Positions 50,503 to 59,919 of a DNA stretch of 64,000 nucleotides are shown here, piece after piece. The notes beneath the pieces were generated by a model, which saw only the letters and a list, made by a program, of their open reading frames with translations, did not search any database and was not told the DNA's origin. Location of the stretch: the NCBI GenBank assembly GCA_039969355.1, contig JBDVOA010000008.1, forward strand, positions 1 through 64,000, in the 5' to 3' direction. The position numbers and the translations under genes were made by a program. Each line of letters opens with the position of its first letter. Position 1 is the first letter of the stretch. Origin of the DNA: JL08 sp039969355. GTDB lineage: Bacteria; Pseudomonadota; Alphaproteobacteria; Rhodobacterales; Rhodobacteraceae.

Positions 50503-52233
50503 CTAACTCGCCAGACCAGCTTTACGCAGCCCATCCATGAAGAGCTCCAGAACGTCGTCTTGTATCTGGTTTACCGCGTACCAATCGCGCGCCCGAGCGT
50601 CGAAGGACGGATCAAGACGCCGGCAGTTCTCGAGCGAGCGCTGCGCCTCTTTCACCCGTCCAAGCTGCGCATATATCATGGCGCGCAAACCTTCGACGAA
50701 TGCCAGGTCGGGTGTTCCCATGATTTCGGCGTGACGCAACGCTTCTTCGTAGTTGCCGACGCGGTAGTATTCCGCGGCGAGTACCCAGTTGTACCACGGA
50801 GGATAGACAGGGCTCTCGTCCATGGCGCGTTTGACGATTTCGGTTCCCTTCGCGTAGTCGCCAGATAGCCAATGGCGATACCCAAGTTGCCACAGCGCTT
50901 CCTTGTTGTGGGGGTTCAGATCGACAGCAGTTTGGGCGGATTTCAGAGCATCGTCGATTGAACCGGAGATGAACTGAGCGACCGATAGGGCCTGAAAACT
51001 GTACGGATCTTTCGGGTCGAGCCTGACAGCGGTCTCAGCCGCTTGCATCGCTCTGGCGACCGCGTTTGGCCTTGTATTATAGAACACGCGGGCTTCGTCG
51101 ATGACTACGTATGCCAGCAAAGCCCATGCCCGGGCGTAATCCGGCTCTTGCGCGGTGGCCGTCTCGAGACACTCCCGAACCTTAAGGTGTTTGTTTTCCG
51201 AGAAGGTCTGGCGGTACTCGTACCCTGCCAGCACACATTTATAGGGACCCAAACCTGGGTCGTAACGTTCCCGCAATTCGATGCGAATGGTGTCAATCAG
51301 CACGCCATAGGGCTCTGCAAGTTTCCGTGAGACAGAAATCGAGATGCTGTCCTGTATGTCGAAAACACGCGCTGGCGCATAGTCGGCCTCGTACAGTTCT
51401 GACCAGATCTGACGTCCATCGTTGGCATCCCGCAGGGTCGCACGGATCCTGACTCGGTCTTCGACGATCCGCACATTTCCTAAAAGCACGTAGTTTGCGA
51501 CCTTCACGTGCAGCGGGTCTTCGGACGCACCGAGCGCGTCGACAAATCCGGCGGGCACTGAAAAAACATCGATCTCCTTGAATTGGGAAATCACAGCAGC
51601 GACTTCCTGCGTGAGGCCCCGAGCGAGAGCGTCGGATTCCGGATTCGGCGCGAACGTCTCGAACGGCGCGACGAAGAGCGTCGATTGTCTGGTCGCCGCG
51701 CCGTTCTCGGACACGAACGCGCCAGGCCCCGATGTCTCCCCAAGACGACTGGACGTAAGGGCGCCGACAATTGCGCCCAGGACTACGGCGAAGACCAGAG
51801 CCAAGCCTACCTGCCAGTATTGAACGCGTAATATGCGCGACGGCTGCATTGCCTCTGTGCGAACCGGCTCAGGCGGATCGTCGTTTGGGCGTTCGCGGTG
51901 CCTGACCGTCGGCACGTAACTGCCCTTTGGAATCTCGAAGACAACATCGTCCTGTGCCCCGGCCTTGAGGTAATAATGTTCAAGATCTCGCCTCAGCCGC
52001 CCAGCTTCGAGCCTCACCAAGGGGTCATTTTGCGGATCGAAGTCCTTGGAGCGCCCGTATACGTCGACACCGACGGTGTACCCCTTGATGTTGGAGGCGC
52101 GGCCCTCGAGGGTTTCCTGAACCACGTATGTCAGGAATGCCTTCCGCTTGTCTGTGCCTCGGAAATCCGGGTTGGACAGTAAGGCCGAAAGGGCACTGTG
52201 AACGGTTTCCGGGTCTAAGTCTTCAGGTATCAT
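50503..52233 (-). CDS. Adenylate-cyclase-like membrane protein with TPR repeats
   Basis: A 576-aa protein. The N-terminus has a pattern of TPR-associated regulatory proteins (LLSNPDFRGTDKRKAFLTYVVQE, FDPQNDPLVRLEAGRLRRDLEHYY). One membrane helix is at about 140-160 (VGLALVFAVVLGAIVGAL). A FlgO/TolB-like domain follows (TLFVAPFETFAPNPESDALARGLTQEV), then TPR units (about 400-540). Similar proteins are signalling or regulatory; no cyclase catalytic domain is present. It sits near the sulfatase gene, which may be its target (inference). Confidence 0.8.
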   Translation of the reverse strand: MIPEDLDPETVHSALSALLSNPDFRGTDKRKAFLTYVVQETLEGRASNIKGYTVGVDVYGRSKDFDPQNDPLVRLEAGRLRRDLEHYYLKAGAQDDVVFEIPKGSYVPTVRHRERPNDDPPEPVRTEAMQPSRILRVQYWQVGLALVFAVVLGAIVGALTSSRLGETSGPGAFVSENGAATRQSTLFVAPFETFAPNPESDALARGLTQEVAAVISQFKEIDVFSVPAGFVDALGASEDPLHVKVANYVLLGNVRIVEDRVRIRATLRDANDGRQIWSELYEADYAPARVFDIQDSISISVSRKLAEPYGVLIDTIRIELRERYDPGLGPYKCVLAGYEYRQTFSENKHLKVRECLETATAQEPDYARAWALLAYVVIDEARVFYNTRPNAVARAMQAAETAVRLDPKDPYSFQALSVAQFISGSIDDALKSAQTAVDLNPHNKEALWQLGYRHWLSGDYAKGTEIVKRAMDESPVYPPWYNWVLAAEYYRVGNYEEALRHAEIMGTPDLAFVEGLRAMIYAQLGRVKEAQRSLENCRRLDPSFDARARDWYAVNQIQDDVLELFMDGLRKAGLAS

Positions 52234-52549
52234 TTTTATGACCTAGCCCATTGGCATCGGAGGAAAAACCCCAAGGTTCTTCGGCTCCGATTGTGCAGTA
52301 CGGTACGGTAAGTACCCTACCAAATCCAAGGACACGAGGGGAAGCTGATCAAAAGGGGGTTATTGGCACCGCGCAGCGTAGCGGATTCTGCGCGAAAGGC
52401 GGCATTTGGAACGTCCAAGACATCGGCACGATGTGACCAACTAGCTGATAGCTACGGACATAGATGCCAATGCACACAGATTCGTCGTTTCACATGGGGA
52501 AGGTTGGTCAAATTCGAAATCCAAAATCAACAGTGAGGAAAACAAAAAA
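52234..52549. other. Intergenic region between TPR protein and sulfatase
   Basis: A divergent promoter region with no gene. A short inverted pair around 52,300 (GGTACGGTAAGTACC) is seen. AT-rich sequence and a run of A precede the sulfatase start. I see no clear operator. Confidence 0.4.
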
Positions 52550-54085
52550 ATGAAGCGACTTCTAACACTGGTATTAGCAATGGCGGCCTTGGGGGCGGCC
52601 AGTGCACAAGCGCAAGACAAACCCAATATTCTGGTGATCTGGGGGGACGACGTCGGGTTTTGGAACCTCAGCCACATCAACCGTGGCATGATGCGTTATC
52701 GCACCCCAAATATCGACCGCATTGCCAACGAAGGCATTTGGTTCACTGACTATTACGGCGATCAGAGCTGCACCGCGGGCCGGGCGAGCTTTATCACCGG
52801 GCAGCATCCGGTACGCACTGGCCTGACCAAGGTCGGCATGCCCGGCGCCGCGCAAGGCATTTCGGAACTCGACCCGACCATTGCGGGGCTGCTGAAAAAC
52901 CACGGATACATGACCGGTCAGTTTGGCAAGAACCACCTTGGGGATCGGGACGAACATCTGCCCACCAACCATGGCTTCGACGAGTTCTTCGGCAATCTTT
53001 ACCACCTCAACATTGAGGAAGAGCCGGAACTGCCGGACTATCCTACAGGCGAGATGGCTGAAAAGATCCGCCCGCGCGGCGTGATCAAGTCCACCGCCGA
53101 TGGCACGATTGAAGACTCCGGCCCGTTGACCAGCAAGCGGATGGAAACGGTAGACGAGGAATTCGTTGCCTCGAGTATTGACTTTATGAACCGCGCGCAT
53201 GAGCAGGAAAAGCCGTTCTTCATCTGGTTTGCCGCCACGCGGATGCACGTTTACACACGCCTGAAACCCGAAAGCGAGAACGTCACCGGCGTTGGCCTCT
53301 ATGCGGACGGCCTGGTGGAACATGACGGCCATGTCGGCCAGTTGCTGGATCACCTTGAAGAGCTTGGCATCGCCGACAACACCATCGTGATGTATTCGAC
53401 CGACAACGGCGTCGAGAAGTTCACATGGCCGGATGGCGGCAACGCGCCGTTCTACAGCGAAAAGGGAACGACCTGGGAAGGTGGCGTGCGGGTACCCGCA
53501 GCCGTGCGCTGGCCGGGACAGATCCCAGCCGGTGAGGTCGTGAACGGCATCGTGTCTCATCAAGACTGGATGCCGACGCTGCTGGCCGCTGCCGGTGAGC
53601 CGGACGTCAAGGAGAAGCTGCTTGAAGGCCACACGGCGATGGGCCGTGACTACAATGTGCATCTGGATGGGTACAACATGCTCGACTATTTCAAGTCGGG
53701 TGGCGAAGGCGACGGACCACGTGAGGAGTTCTACTACTTCACCGATGGCGGTGAGTTCTCGGCGGTCCGCCATGGCGACGTCAAGGTTATGTTCACCAAG
53801 CAGGAAGCGCATGGTTTCGATATCTGGAAAAAGCCTTATACGCCGCTGCGCTGGCCGGAAATCATCAACCTGCGGGCCGATCCATTCGAATCCGCGCCGC
53901 ATGATTCCATCGACTGGCCTGCCTGGGCTCTGCGTCGGATGTATGCCATCAGCGCTGGCGCTCTGGTTGCGACGGACTTCGTCAAGACGTTTGTCGAGTA
54001 CCCGCCGCGTCAGACGCCGGGATCGTTCAGCCTGGATGCGATTCTCGACAATCTGACAGAGGTGGTCGAGTCGGCGCCGAATTAA
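52550..54085 (+). CDS. Arylsulfatase-type sulfatase
   Basis: A 511-aa exported sulfatase. Signal peptide ends SAQAQD. Metal ligands WGDDVG (D33-D34) and the formylglycine site C74-T-A-G-R (SCTAGRASFITGQ) match the type I C-x-[AP]-x-R rule. Further active-site motifs: GQFGKNHLG, STDNGVEKFTWPDGG and KGTTWEGGVRVP. It cleaves sulfate esters in the periplasm and needs a separate maturase, which is not in this window. Confidence 0.94.
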   Translation: MKRLLTLVLAMAALGAASAQAQDKPNILVIWGDDVGFWNLSHINRGMMRYRTPNIDRIANEGIWFTDYYGDQSCTAGRASFITGQHPVRTGLTKVGMPGAAQGISELDPTIAGLLKNHGYMTGQFGKNHLGDRDEHLPTNHGFDEFFGNLYHLNIEEEPELPDYPTGEMAEKIRPRGVIKSTADGTIEDSGPLTSKRMETVDEEFVASSIDFMNRAHEQEKPFFIWFAATRMHVYTRLKPESENVTGVGLYADGLVEHDGHVGQLLDHLEELGIADNTIVMYSTDNGVEKFTWPDGGNAPFYSEKGTTWEGGVRVPAAVRWPGQIPAGEVVNGIVSHQDWMPTLLAAAGEPDVKEKLLEGHTAMGRDYNVHLDGYNMLDYFKSGGEGDGPREEFYYFTDGGEFSAVRHGDVKVMFTKQEAHGFDIWKKPYTPLRWPEIINLRADPFESAPHDSIDWPAWALRRMYAISAGALVATDFVKTFVEYPPRQTPGSFSLDAILDNLTEVVESAPN

Positions 54086-54361
54086 GGCAAAACGCGGCGC
54101 CCGGAAAGCGAGACGCACCGGCACCGGCACCTATGCGCAGGTAGCGGTCGGCTGCCTAGTCGAGGCGACCAGCAGCAATGTCCCGCATTGCTGTCGCTGG
54201 TGCAGGCTGCAGCGAATGACCGCATTGAGCCCAAAGTGAAGGATGCTGCATGAGTGATAAATGTCGGCTTCTTGGAGGACACCAGTTTCGTGTTGCGGGC
54301 ATCTGACGCCCGCAGAGACGCACCATTCTTAGTGCAAACATGGAATGGAAATTGGCAAGTT

Positions 54362-55282
54362 TCAAAGATTAGGCATCTCGATGGACGTACTTGATTTGGC
54401 TAATATTGCTGCATGAGACTTGAGTACATCAACAAATTGGCAACAGGCGTCGGTGGGTGTGGCATTCATAGGGAAAAGTAGTCCGAAAGACATCCAGCGT
54501 TCGGGCGTAATGGGTATGGCCCGAATGCGCCTTTGATCCACATTTGCCGCGACAAGCTCATCTGCAATTGTCACCCCGCCTCCGTCAGCAACCAATGCAC
54601 ACGCTAGCGAAGATGAAGCCACTTCACATTGCTGTCTCGGTACTACACCCGCAGATCGGAACATATCGTCAAGCTGGTCGCGTAGTAACAAACCGTGCAT
54701 CAGGCGAATGATTGGTACATCTACTAGCTCATCTACCGACAGATCTTTGGCATTCGCCAAAGCGTGATCGGCGGGAACGATAGCTTGCGCCTTAACTCTC
54801 AACAAAAGCTCTGTGCGAATGTCGGGGTGATCGACAGGCAAAGCGCCAATACCAATGTCGTATTCGCGACCGGCAAGCCATTTCCCGGCCTCACGACGCG
54901 CACGCACATCGAGGCTTATTGAGGTATCTGGATTGCGTCTTACAAACTTGCCAACGGCGGGGGAGGCTAAAGCACGCGCAACGCGTGGCATGGCAACAAT
55001 GCGAAGGCTCTCAGTCCTACCAGCGCGGATTTCGGCGGCAATGTTTGGAATTTCATCGAGATTATCCAGAATGCGACCTGCTTCGCGGTAAAACGCCAAT
55101 CCTTCTGGCGTCGGAGTTAAGTTACGCCCACTTCGATCAAACAAATCCAGACGCAGCTCACCCTCAAGTCCTGAAATTAATCGGCTCACTGCAGGCTGAG
55201 ATAAATGGAGAACATGACCTGCGGCCGCGAGCGACCCTTCCGATAAGGTAGCTCTAAATGCACGGAGTGATTTAATGTTCAT
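54362..55282 (-). CDS. LysR-family regulator of tct cluster
   Basis: A 306-aa LysR regulator with N-terminal HTH (LRAFRATLSEGSLAAAGHVL, LSQPAVSRLISGLEGEL). It is divergent from tctC with a 110-bp gap holding TTTGC-N-GCAAA dyads. It probably senses the substrate taken up by TctCBA. Confidence 0.92.
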   Translation of the reverse strand: MNIKSLRAFRATLSEGSLAAAGHVLHLSQPAVSRLISGLEGELRLDLFDRSGRNLTPTPEGLAFYREAGRILDNLDEIPNIAAEIRAGRTESLRIVAMPRVARALASPAVGKFVRRNPDTSISLDVRARREAGKWLAGREYDIGIGALPVDHPDIRTELLLRVKAQAIVPADHALANAKDLSVDELVDVPIIRLMHGLLLRDQLDDMFRSAGVVPRQQCEVASSSLACALVADGGGVTIADELVAANVDQRRIRAIPITPERWMSFGLLFPMNATPTDACCQFVDVLKSHAAILAKSSTSIEMPNL

Positions 55283-55297
55283 TGCTACCAGCCTTTA

Positions 55298-55344
55298 TTT
55301 GCCTTTTTTGCAAGCAAACTAAACATCTTTGCATTTTTGGCAAA
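55298..55344. promoter_or_regulatory. LysR-type operator region upstream of tctC
   Basis: Two TTTGC...GCAAA dyads, TTTGCCTTTTTTGCAAGCAAA (55,298-55,318, arms TTTGC/GCAAA) and TTTGCATTTTTGGCAAA (55,328-55,344), lie about 28 bp apart between the LysR and tctC starts. This matches recognition plus activation sites of LysR promoters. Confidence 0.6.
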
Positions 55345-55392
55345 CATAAACATCTGCTAACACGGGGCATCAATCGTTTTTGGGAGAACAAA

Positions 55393-56352
55393 ATGAAACG
55401 GAGATCACTCATTTCTGCCGCACTGGCGGGTATCGCTGTCATTGCAACAGCAACAGCCAGCTTCGCAGATGATTGGCCAAAACGGCCCATCAATCTTGTC
55501 GTGCCATACAAGGCAGGTGGCGGCACCGACGCCTATGCGCGCGCAATTTCTGCGGCAGCATCTGACGTGCTCGATGTACCAGTTGTAGTCGTGAACAAAC
55601 CAGGTTCAGGTGGACTGAACGGGGCAAACTCGGTTCTTGGCGCACGCCCTGACGGGTACACAATGATGATGACGTCTGCGGGGTCATTTCTTCTTTCGAC
55701 CATGACACGTGATACGGACATCGACGCGTTGGAGTCCTTTGAATTTGTGGCACAGATTGGTCAATTGCGGACATCGCTGATGGTTCCGAAGGACAGCCCG
55801 TTTCAAACCGTGCAAGATGTGATCGACGCTGCCAAAGCAGACCCAGGGTCGCTTCGTTGGGCGCATTCAGGGCGCGGGGGCTTCCATCACGTAGGTGGTC
55901 TTGGGTTCCTTGCAGAAAATGGCCTCGACGCGCAAGACGTGCCATTCAAAGGGGGGGGGCCGACACGCGCTGCTTTGATCGGATCGCAAGCAGATTTCGG
56001 CTTCTTGGGCGTGCAGCAACTTGCGGGCTTTGAAGACAACTTGCGTGCATTGGCAGTTAACAGTTCTGAGCGCGACAGCATCATGACAGAAGTTGCGTCA
56101 TTTGGTGAGTTGGATATTTCATTTGCCGATGTTTCATCGCCTGTCATCGTGTTTGCCCCAAAGGGTACTCCTGCCGAAGTTATCGCCGCAATGGAAGCTG
56201 CGTTGGCCGAGATTGCAGCGAAACCGGAATTTGCTGAGCTGCTTGCTGAACGCGGAACTGGACCTGTTTATGCAAATGGTGCCGATGCAAAGGCTGCACT
56301 TGCAGCCATGAAAACTGATGCAGAACCGTTGGTCGCCACTCTGGCAAACTAA
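55393..56352 (+). CDS. tctC: Tripartite tricarboxylate transporter binding protein TctC
   Basis: A 319-aa periplasmic binding protein of the TctC/Bug family. Signal peptide ends TASFADD; mature N-terminus WPKRPINLVVPYKAGGGTDAYAR is the family signature. ATG 55393 follows GGGAGA. It delivers a carboxylate-type ligand to TctBA; the ligand is not known. Confidence 0.94.
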   Translation: MKRRSLISAALAGIAVIATATASFADDWPKRPINLVVPYKAGGGTDAYARAISAAASDVLDVPVVVVNKPGSGGLNGANSVLGARPDGYTMMMTSAGSFLLSTMTRDTDIDALESFEFVAQIGQLRTSLMVPKDSPFQTVQDVIDAAKADPGSLRWAHSGRGGFHHVGGLGFLAENGLDAQDVPFKGGGPTRAALIGSQADFGFLGVQQLAGFEDNLRALAVNSSERDSIMTEVASFGELDISFADVSSPVIVFAPKGTPAEVIAAMEAALAEIAAKPEFAELLAERGTGPVYANGADAKAALAAMKTDAEPLVATLAN

Positions 56353-56359
56353 GACAATT

Positions 56360-56383
56360 GGGCCGCCAAAAGATCGGCGGCCC
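56360..56383 (+). promoter_or_regulatory. Intercistronic hairpin between tctC and tctB
   Basis: GGGCCGCC (56,360-56,367) and GGCGGCCC (56,376-56,383) form a perfect 8-bp stem with an 8-nt loop, 8 bp after the tctC stop. It resembles the hairpin after dctP and likely sets differential expression of binding protein versus permease. Confidence 0.65.
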
Positions 56384-56408
56384 ATCTTACCATTCAGGGG
56401 AGGATTGG

Positions 56409-56882
56409 ATGATGCGTACTATGTCAGAGGGTGTCGCCCTCTTAGCCATTAGCCTTTTCGCGATCATCGGCGTGTGGAATGTACCTGCGGCCAGTGACAA
56501 CGAAACATGGGCTGGAGTTGTGCCTTTTGGGGCTGGCCTCGGGTTGCTCATCATTTCTGGAATGATGATCTTTGGCGCTTTCAGAAACGCATCAGACGAT
56601 CAGGAAAATACGTCTGCTGAAGCTTCCGTCACGCTTGAAGTGCTGACCCTCTTTGCAATTGCATTGCTTTACCAGCAATCAATGCGTTGGTTCGGGTACG
56701 TGCTGCCAACTGCCATTGCCGCTCCCGTGGTGCTTTACATTTTTGGGGTCCGCAACTGGATTGGGTTGGCAATATCCGTCGTTGTTTGCCCTCTCATTTA
56801 TCACGTCATTTTCTTTGAGCTTCTGGGGGTTTTTCCGCCTTTCGGAGAAGTCTTCGACTTGCTTGATACGATCAAAGGATAA
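56409..56882 (+). CDS. tctB: Small permease subunit TctB
   Basis: A 157-aa inner-membrane protein with four hydrophobic helices (about 6-22, 35-52, 80-98, 105-150), the TctB fold. ATG 56409 follows GGGGAGG. It pairs with TctA in the channel. Confidence 0.88.
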   Translation: MMRTMSEGVALLAISLFAIIGVWNVPAASDNETWAGVVPFGAGLGLLIISGMMIFGAFRNASDDQENTSAEASVTLEVLTLFAIALLYQQSMRWFGYVLPTAIAAPVVLYIFGVRNWIGLAISVVVCPLIYHVIFFELLGVFPPFGEVFDLLDTIKG

Positions 56883-56887
56883 CTGAC

Positions 56888-58405
56888 ATGGAAATCTTCC
56901 CCGCACTGCTTTCTGTCGTAACAGATCCGATGTTGTTGTTTGCAATCGTGCTGGCCGCAGCCGTAGGTATGATCGTCGGCGCAATCCCAGGTCTGACTGC
57001 CTCGGCCGCAATCGCCATGCTTCTGCCCATCACATTTTATATGGAACCTCTCTTTGCACTCGCATTTCTGTATGTAATCGGAAAATCGGGTAGGTATGGT
57101 GGATCTATCGCGGCCATCCTGTTCAACACTCCTGGCACCGCCGCCTCCGCCGCAACTCAGCTGGACGGATACCCGTTGGCGAAGTCTGGTAAGGCAGGCA
57201 AAGCCATGAAGGTTGCAACAATTTCTTCCGTGATCGGTGACTTCATGGGTGACATACTCTTGGTGATCGGCGTCGGATTCATAGCGGCACTTGCTCTCAA
57301 ACTCGGTCCACCAGAGACGTTTGCGATCTACTTTGCCGCCTTTGTTGTCATTGGCTCGGTAATCGGCAAGTCCATCTTGAAAGGTTTGGCATCGGCGTTC
57401 ATTGGCATCCTCGTGGCAATGGTCGGGTTAGATCCAATTTCTAGCCAAGAACGTTACACCTTTGGCTCATTTGACCTCTCAAATGGCATCGGACTTGTCC
57501 CATTGATGATCGGTGTCTTCGTTTTGGGAGAAGTTTTTGCTCAACTGGAGGAACGGAAAAGCAGCAAAGAGGCGGATGTTGAAACCAATGATAGCGAAGG
57601 TGACGACAACAATCTCAGCTGGGCGGAATACAAACCATGTCTTCCACATGCACTTCGCGGCGGTTTTATCGGGGCGTTCATTGGTGTTTTGCCGGGACTT
57701 GGCTCGGCAATTGCAGCTTTCATATCTTACGGCGAAGGCAAGCGTCGCGCTCATAACCCAGAAAAATGGGGAAAAGGTGCGCTGGAAGGGGTGGCGGCTC
57801 CTGAAGCTGCAAACAACGCTGTATCTGGACCATCAATGGCTCCGCTTTTGACCCTCGGCATCCCAGGCTCCACCATCGGTGCGATCTTGTTGGGCGTTTT
57901 TCTGATCCATGGCATACAGGTTGGGCCGACGTTGTTTCTGACCGACAAGGAACTGGTTTATCGCCTGTTTGCCTGTGGAATGTTCGGCATCGCCGCCTAC
58001 GGGTTGATCGGATATTATGGCGCAACTCAGGTCGCGCGATTGATCCTGAAAATTCCAACAAATGTTCTCTATCCGCTGATCTTTTTGACATCATTTGTCG
58101 CGGCTTATTCTGCACGCGGTTCCATGTTCGATGTCACCGTAATGACCATTGCCGGGTTCGTAGGATGGTTGATGCGCAAATACGAGTTCAATATTGCGGC
58201 TTTCGTGATTTCTTTTGTCTTGGCCAAAGGCGCAGAAGAAACTTTCCGTCAGTCAATGTTGATGTCCGATGGTGGCGCGTTAGTCTTTGTTGAACGTCCG
58301 ATTGCAGCACTCTTCCTTGCCATTGGGATTGCAGCAATGGCCTTTCGGGTGCGCTCCATTCTACGCGAACAGAAAATCACCAAAGGAGGGCTGGGTGATG
58401 CTTGA
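56888..58405 (+). CDS. tctA: Large permease subunit TctA
   Basis: A 505-aa polytopic membrane protein. TctA signatures: GAIPGLTASAAIAMLLP, YGGSIAAILFNTPGTAASAATQLDGYP split over about 67-97, and AAPEAANNAVSGPSMAPLLTLGIPG. It carries out ion-coupled import. It overlaps the lyase gene by 8 bp. Confidence 0.95.
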   Translation: MEIFPALLSVVTDPMLLFAIVLAAAVGMIVGAIPGLTASAAIAMLLPITFYMEPLFALAFLYVIGKSGRYGGSIAAILFNTPGTAASAATQLDGYPLAKSGKAGKAMKVATISSVIGDFMGDILLVIGVGFIAALALKLGPPETFAIYFAAFVVIGSVIGKSILKGLASAFIGILVAMVGLDPISSQERYTFGSFDLSNGIGLVPLMIGVFVLGEVFAQLEERKSSKEADVETNDSEGDDNNLSWAEYKPCLPHALRGGFIGAFIGVLPGLGSAIAAFISYGEGKRRAHNPEKWGKGALEGVAAPEAANNAVSGPSMAPLLTLGIPGSTIGAILLGVFLIHGIQVGPTLFLTDKELVYRLFACGMFGIAAYGLIGYYGATQVARLILKIPTNVLYPLIFLTSFVAAYSARGSMFDVTVMTIAGFVGWLMRKYEFNIAAFVISFVLAKGAEETFRQSMLMSDGGALVFVERPIAALFLAIGIAAMAFRVRSILREQKITKGGLGDA

Positions 58406-59480
58406 TTGGCACCTGATGAAAGACAGCTATTCAAGTATCGAGATGCGTCGCATCTGGTCCGAGTCCTCTACCATCTCGGCGTGGATCAAGGTTGAACAAG
58501 CCCTAGCACACGTACAGGCACTGGCAGGGCTCATACCAAATGAAGCTGCTGCTGCTCTAGAGACTTTCACTGTCGGAAATTTGGATCAAGATCGTTTGCG
58601 CACCAGTTTGGGATTGGTCGGACGACCCATTGTTGGGCTGGTTGAACAGATGCGTGAGAATGTCGGTGATGAACACGCGCCATATGTACACTACAAAAGC
58701 ACAACACAGGATATTCTGGATACGGCGTTGGCGATGCAAATGAAGCTGGGGTTGTCGGCGGTTGCCGACGACACAAACAAGCTGATTACCTCTCTGGCGA
58801 GTCATATCGACGCTCATCCAACAACAAGAGTCATAGGCCGAACCAACGGTCAACATGCCGTGCCGATGCTGCTAAAAACCAAACTGGAAGTATGGCGCGC
58901 AGAACTAACGCGGCGCATAGCCGTCGTGAAAGAAGCTGGTATTCGCGGATCATTGGTACAAGTCGGTGGGCCATTGGGTGATTTGTCCAACTACGACGAT
59001 CAGGGAAATGTGGTCAAAGCGGGTATGGCGAAGGCGCTTGATCTTGGGAGTGTCGATCCTCACTGGCAAAATGCGCGAGACGGGGTAGCAGATATTGTCT
59101 GCGCACTTGGAGCGCTGTGCGCCACGCTTTGTAAGATCGCTTACAACATCAATTTGTTGTCATCGAGCGACATTAGCGAGATCCACGAATGCCACGAAAA
59201 CGGAAAGGGAGCGTCCTCATCAATGCACCACAAGAGGAACCAGCGGGCGAGCGAATTTGCCGAAGCGGTTGCAAGGCTGGGACGGCAACGGTCCGAACAG
59301 ATAGGCGAGCTCACATTACACCAGCACGAACGCTCTGGTGGTGTATGGGTTGCCGAATGGTTGGTGGTACCCGAGGTCTTTTTGCTAACGTCAGGCGCTT
59401 TGGCATGGTCGAACAAGATGCTTGCTGATCTGACGGTTGACACGGATCGGATGGAACAGAAACTAACTCTTCCGAGTTAG
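58398..59480 (+). CDS. Fumarase/aspartase-superfamily lyase (PcaB/PurB-like)
   Basis: A 360-aa enzyme of the aspartase/fumarase superfamily. N-terminal SIEMRRIWSESSTISAWIKVEQALA is typical of adenylosuccinate lyase and 3-carboxymuconate cycloisomerase. Conserved region with catalytic residues: HYKSTTQDILDTALA and RTNGQHAVP. The mobile signature loop reads GASSSMHHKRNQRASE, instead of the usual GSSxMPxKxNPxxxE, so specificity is altered. ATG 58398 follows AAAGGAGGG. It cleaves or cyclises a succinyl-type substrate, probably what TctCBA imports. Confidence 0.88.
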   Translation: MLDWHLMKDSYSSIEMRRIWSESSTISAWIKVEQALAHVQALAGLIPNEAAAALETFTVGNLDQDRLRTSLGLVGRPIVGLVEQMRENVGDEHAPYVHYKSTTQDILDTALAMQMKLGLSAVADDTNKLITSLASHIDAHPTTRVIGRTNGQHAVPMLLKTKLEVWRAELTRRIAVVKEAGIRGSLVQVGGPLGDLSNYDDQGNVVKAGMAKALDLGSVDPHWQNARDGVADIVCALGALCATLCKIAYNINLLSSSDISEIHECHENGKGASSSMHHKRNQRASEFAEAVARLGRQRSEQIGELTLHQHERSGGVWVAEWLVVPEVFLLTSGALAWSNKMLADLTVDTDRMEQKLTLPS

Positions 59481-59658
59481 CGGCACTGATCCAGATTATT
59501 TTTGCCCTCTCAGACGAAACTACACACTCGGCCGCTTTTGGCATCATGGCCATCTACTTCAACAACATTTCTTTGGCTCCGCTGTTGCCTGATACATCTA
59601 ACGCCCAAAAAGTTGTGAACATCCTTACCTGCCCATTGAAAGAAGAGTAACAATCAAA

Positions 59659-59919
59659 ATGAATGCGCGCACCCTGAATTACATCACCTTTGTCGCACTT
59701 ATGGCTTCAACCACGCTTGGATACCAATTTCTGTGGGGGTTATTATTTTTGTATTGGACAATTCCGAACTTCTACTCGGGGCATGCTTTCCTGTTGTCTG
59801 ACGTTACCCGTGGCGAAGACCCCGTCTTGTTTTGGGCGGTCCAAATTGCATGGGTTGTTCTTGGAGCGTTGCTTGTAGTGATCGACTTTTTCCCGCAGAT
59901 CTTAGGGGATGCCAGATGA
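59659..59919 (+). CDS. Small membrane protein before Rieske oxygenase
   Basis: An 86-aa protein with two hydrophobic helices (about 10-35 and 55-80) and a short polar loop. Family unknown. Its stop overlaps the oxygenase start (ATGA), so it is coupled to it. It may be an uncharacterised transport or scaffold subunit. Confidence 0.7.
   Translation: MNARTLNYITFVALMASTTLGYQFLWGLLFLYWTIPNFYSGHAFLLSDVTRGEDPVLFWAVQIAWVVLGALLVVIDFFPQILGDAR

Noticed and set aside
50503..52233. True adenylate cyclase
   Set aside because: No class III cyclase catalytic domain; only the accessory N-terminal, FlgO/TolB-like and TPR parts are present.
52574..54130. 518-aa minus-strand frame opposite the sulfatase
   Set aside because: Shadow of the sulfatase gene; the sulfatase has signal peptide and full active site.
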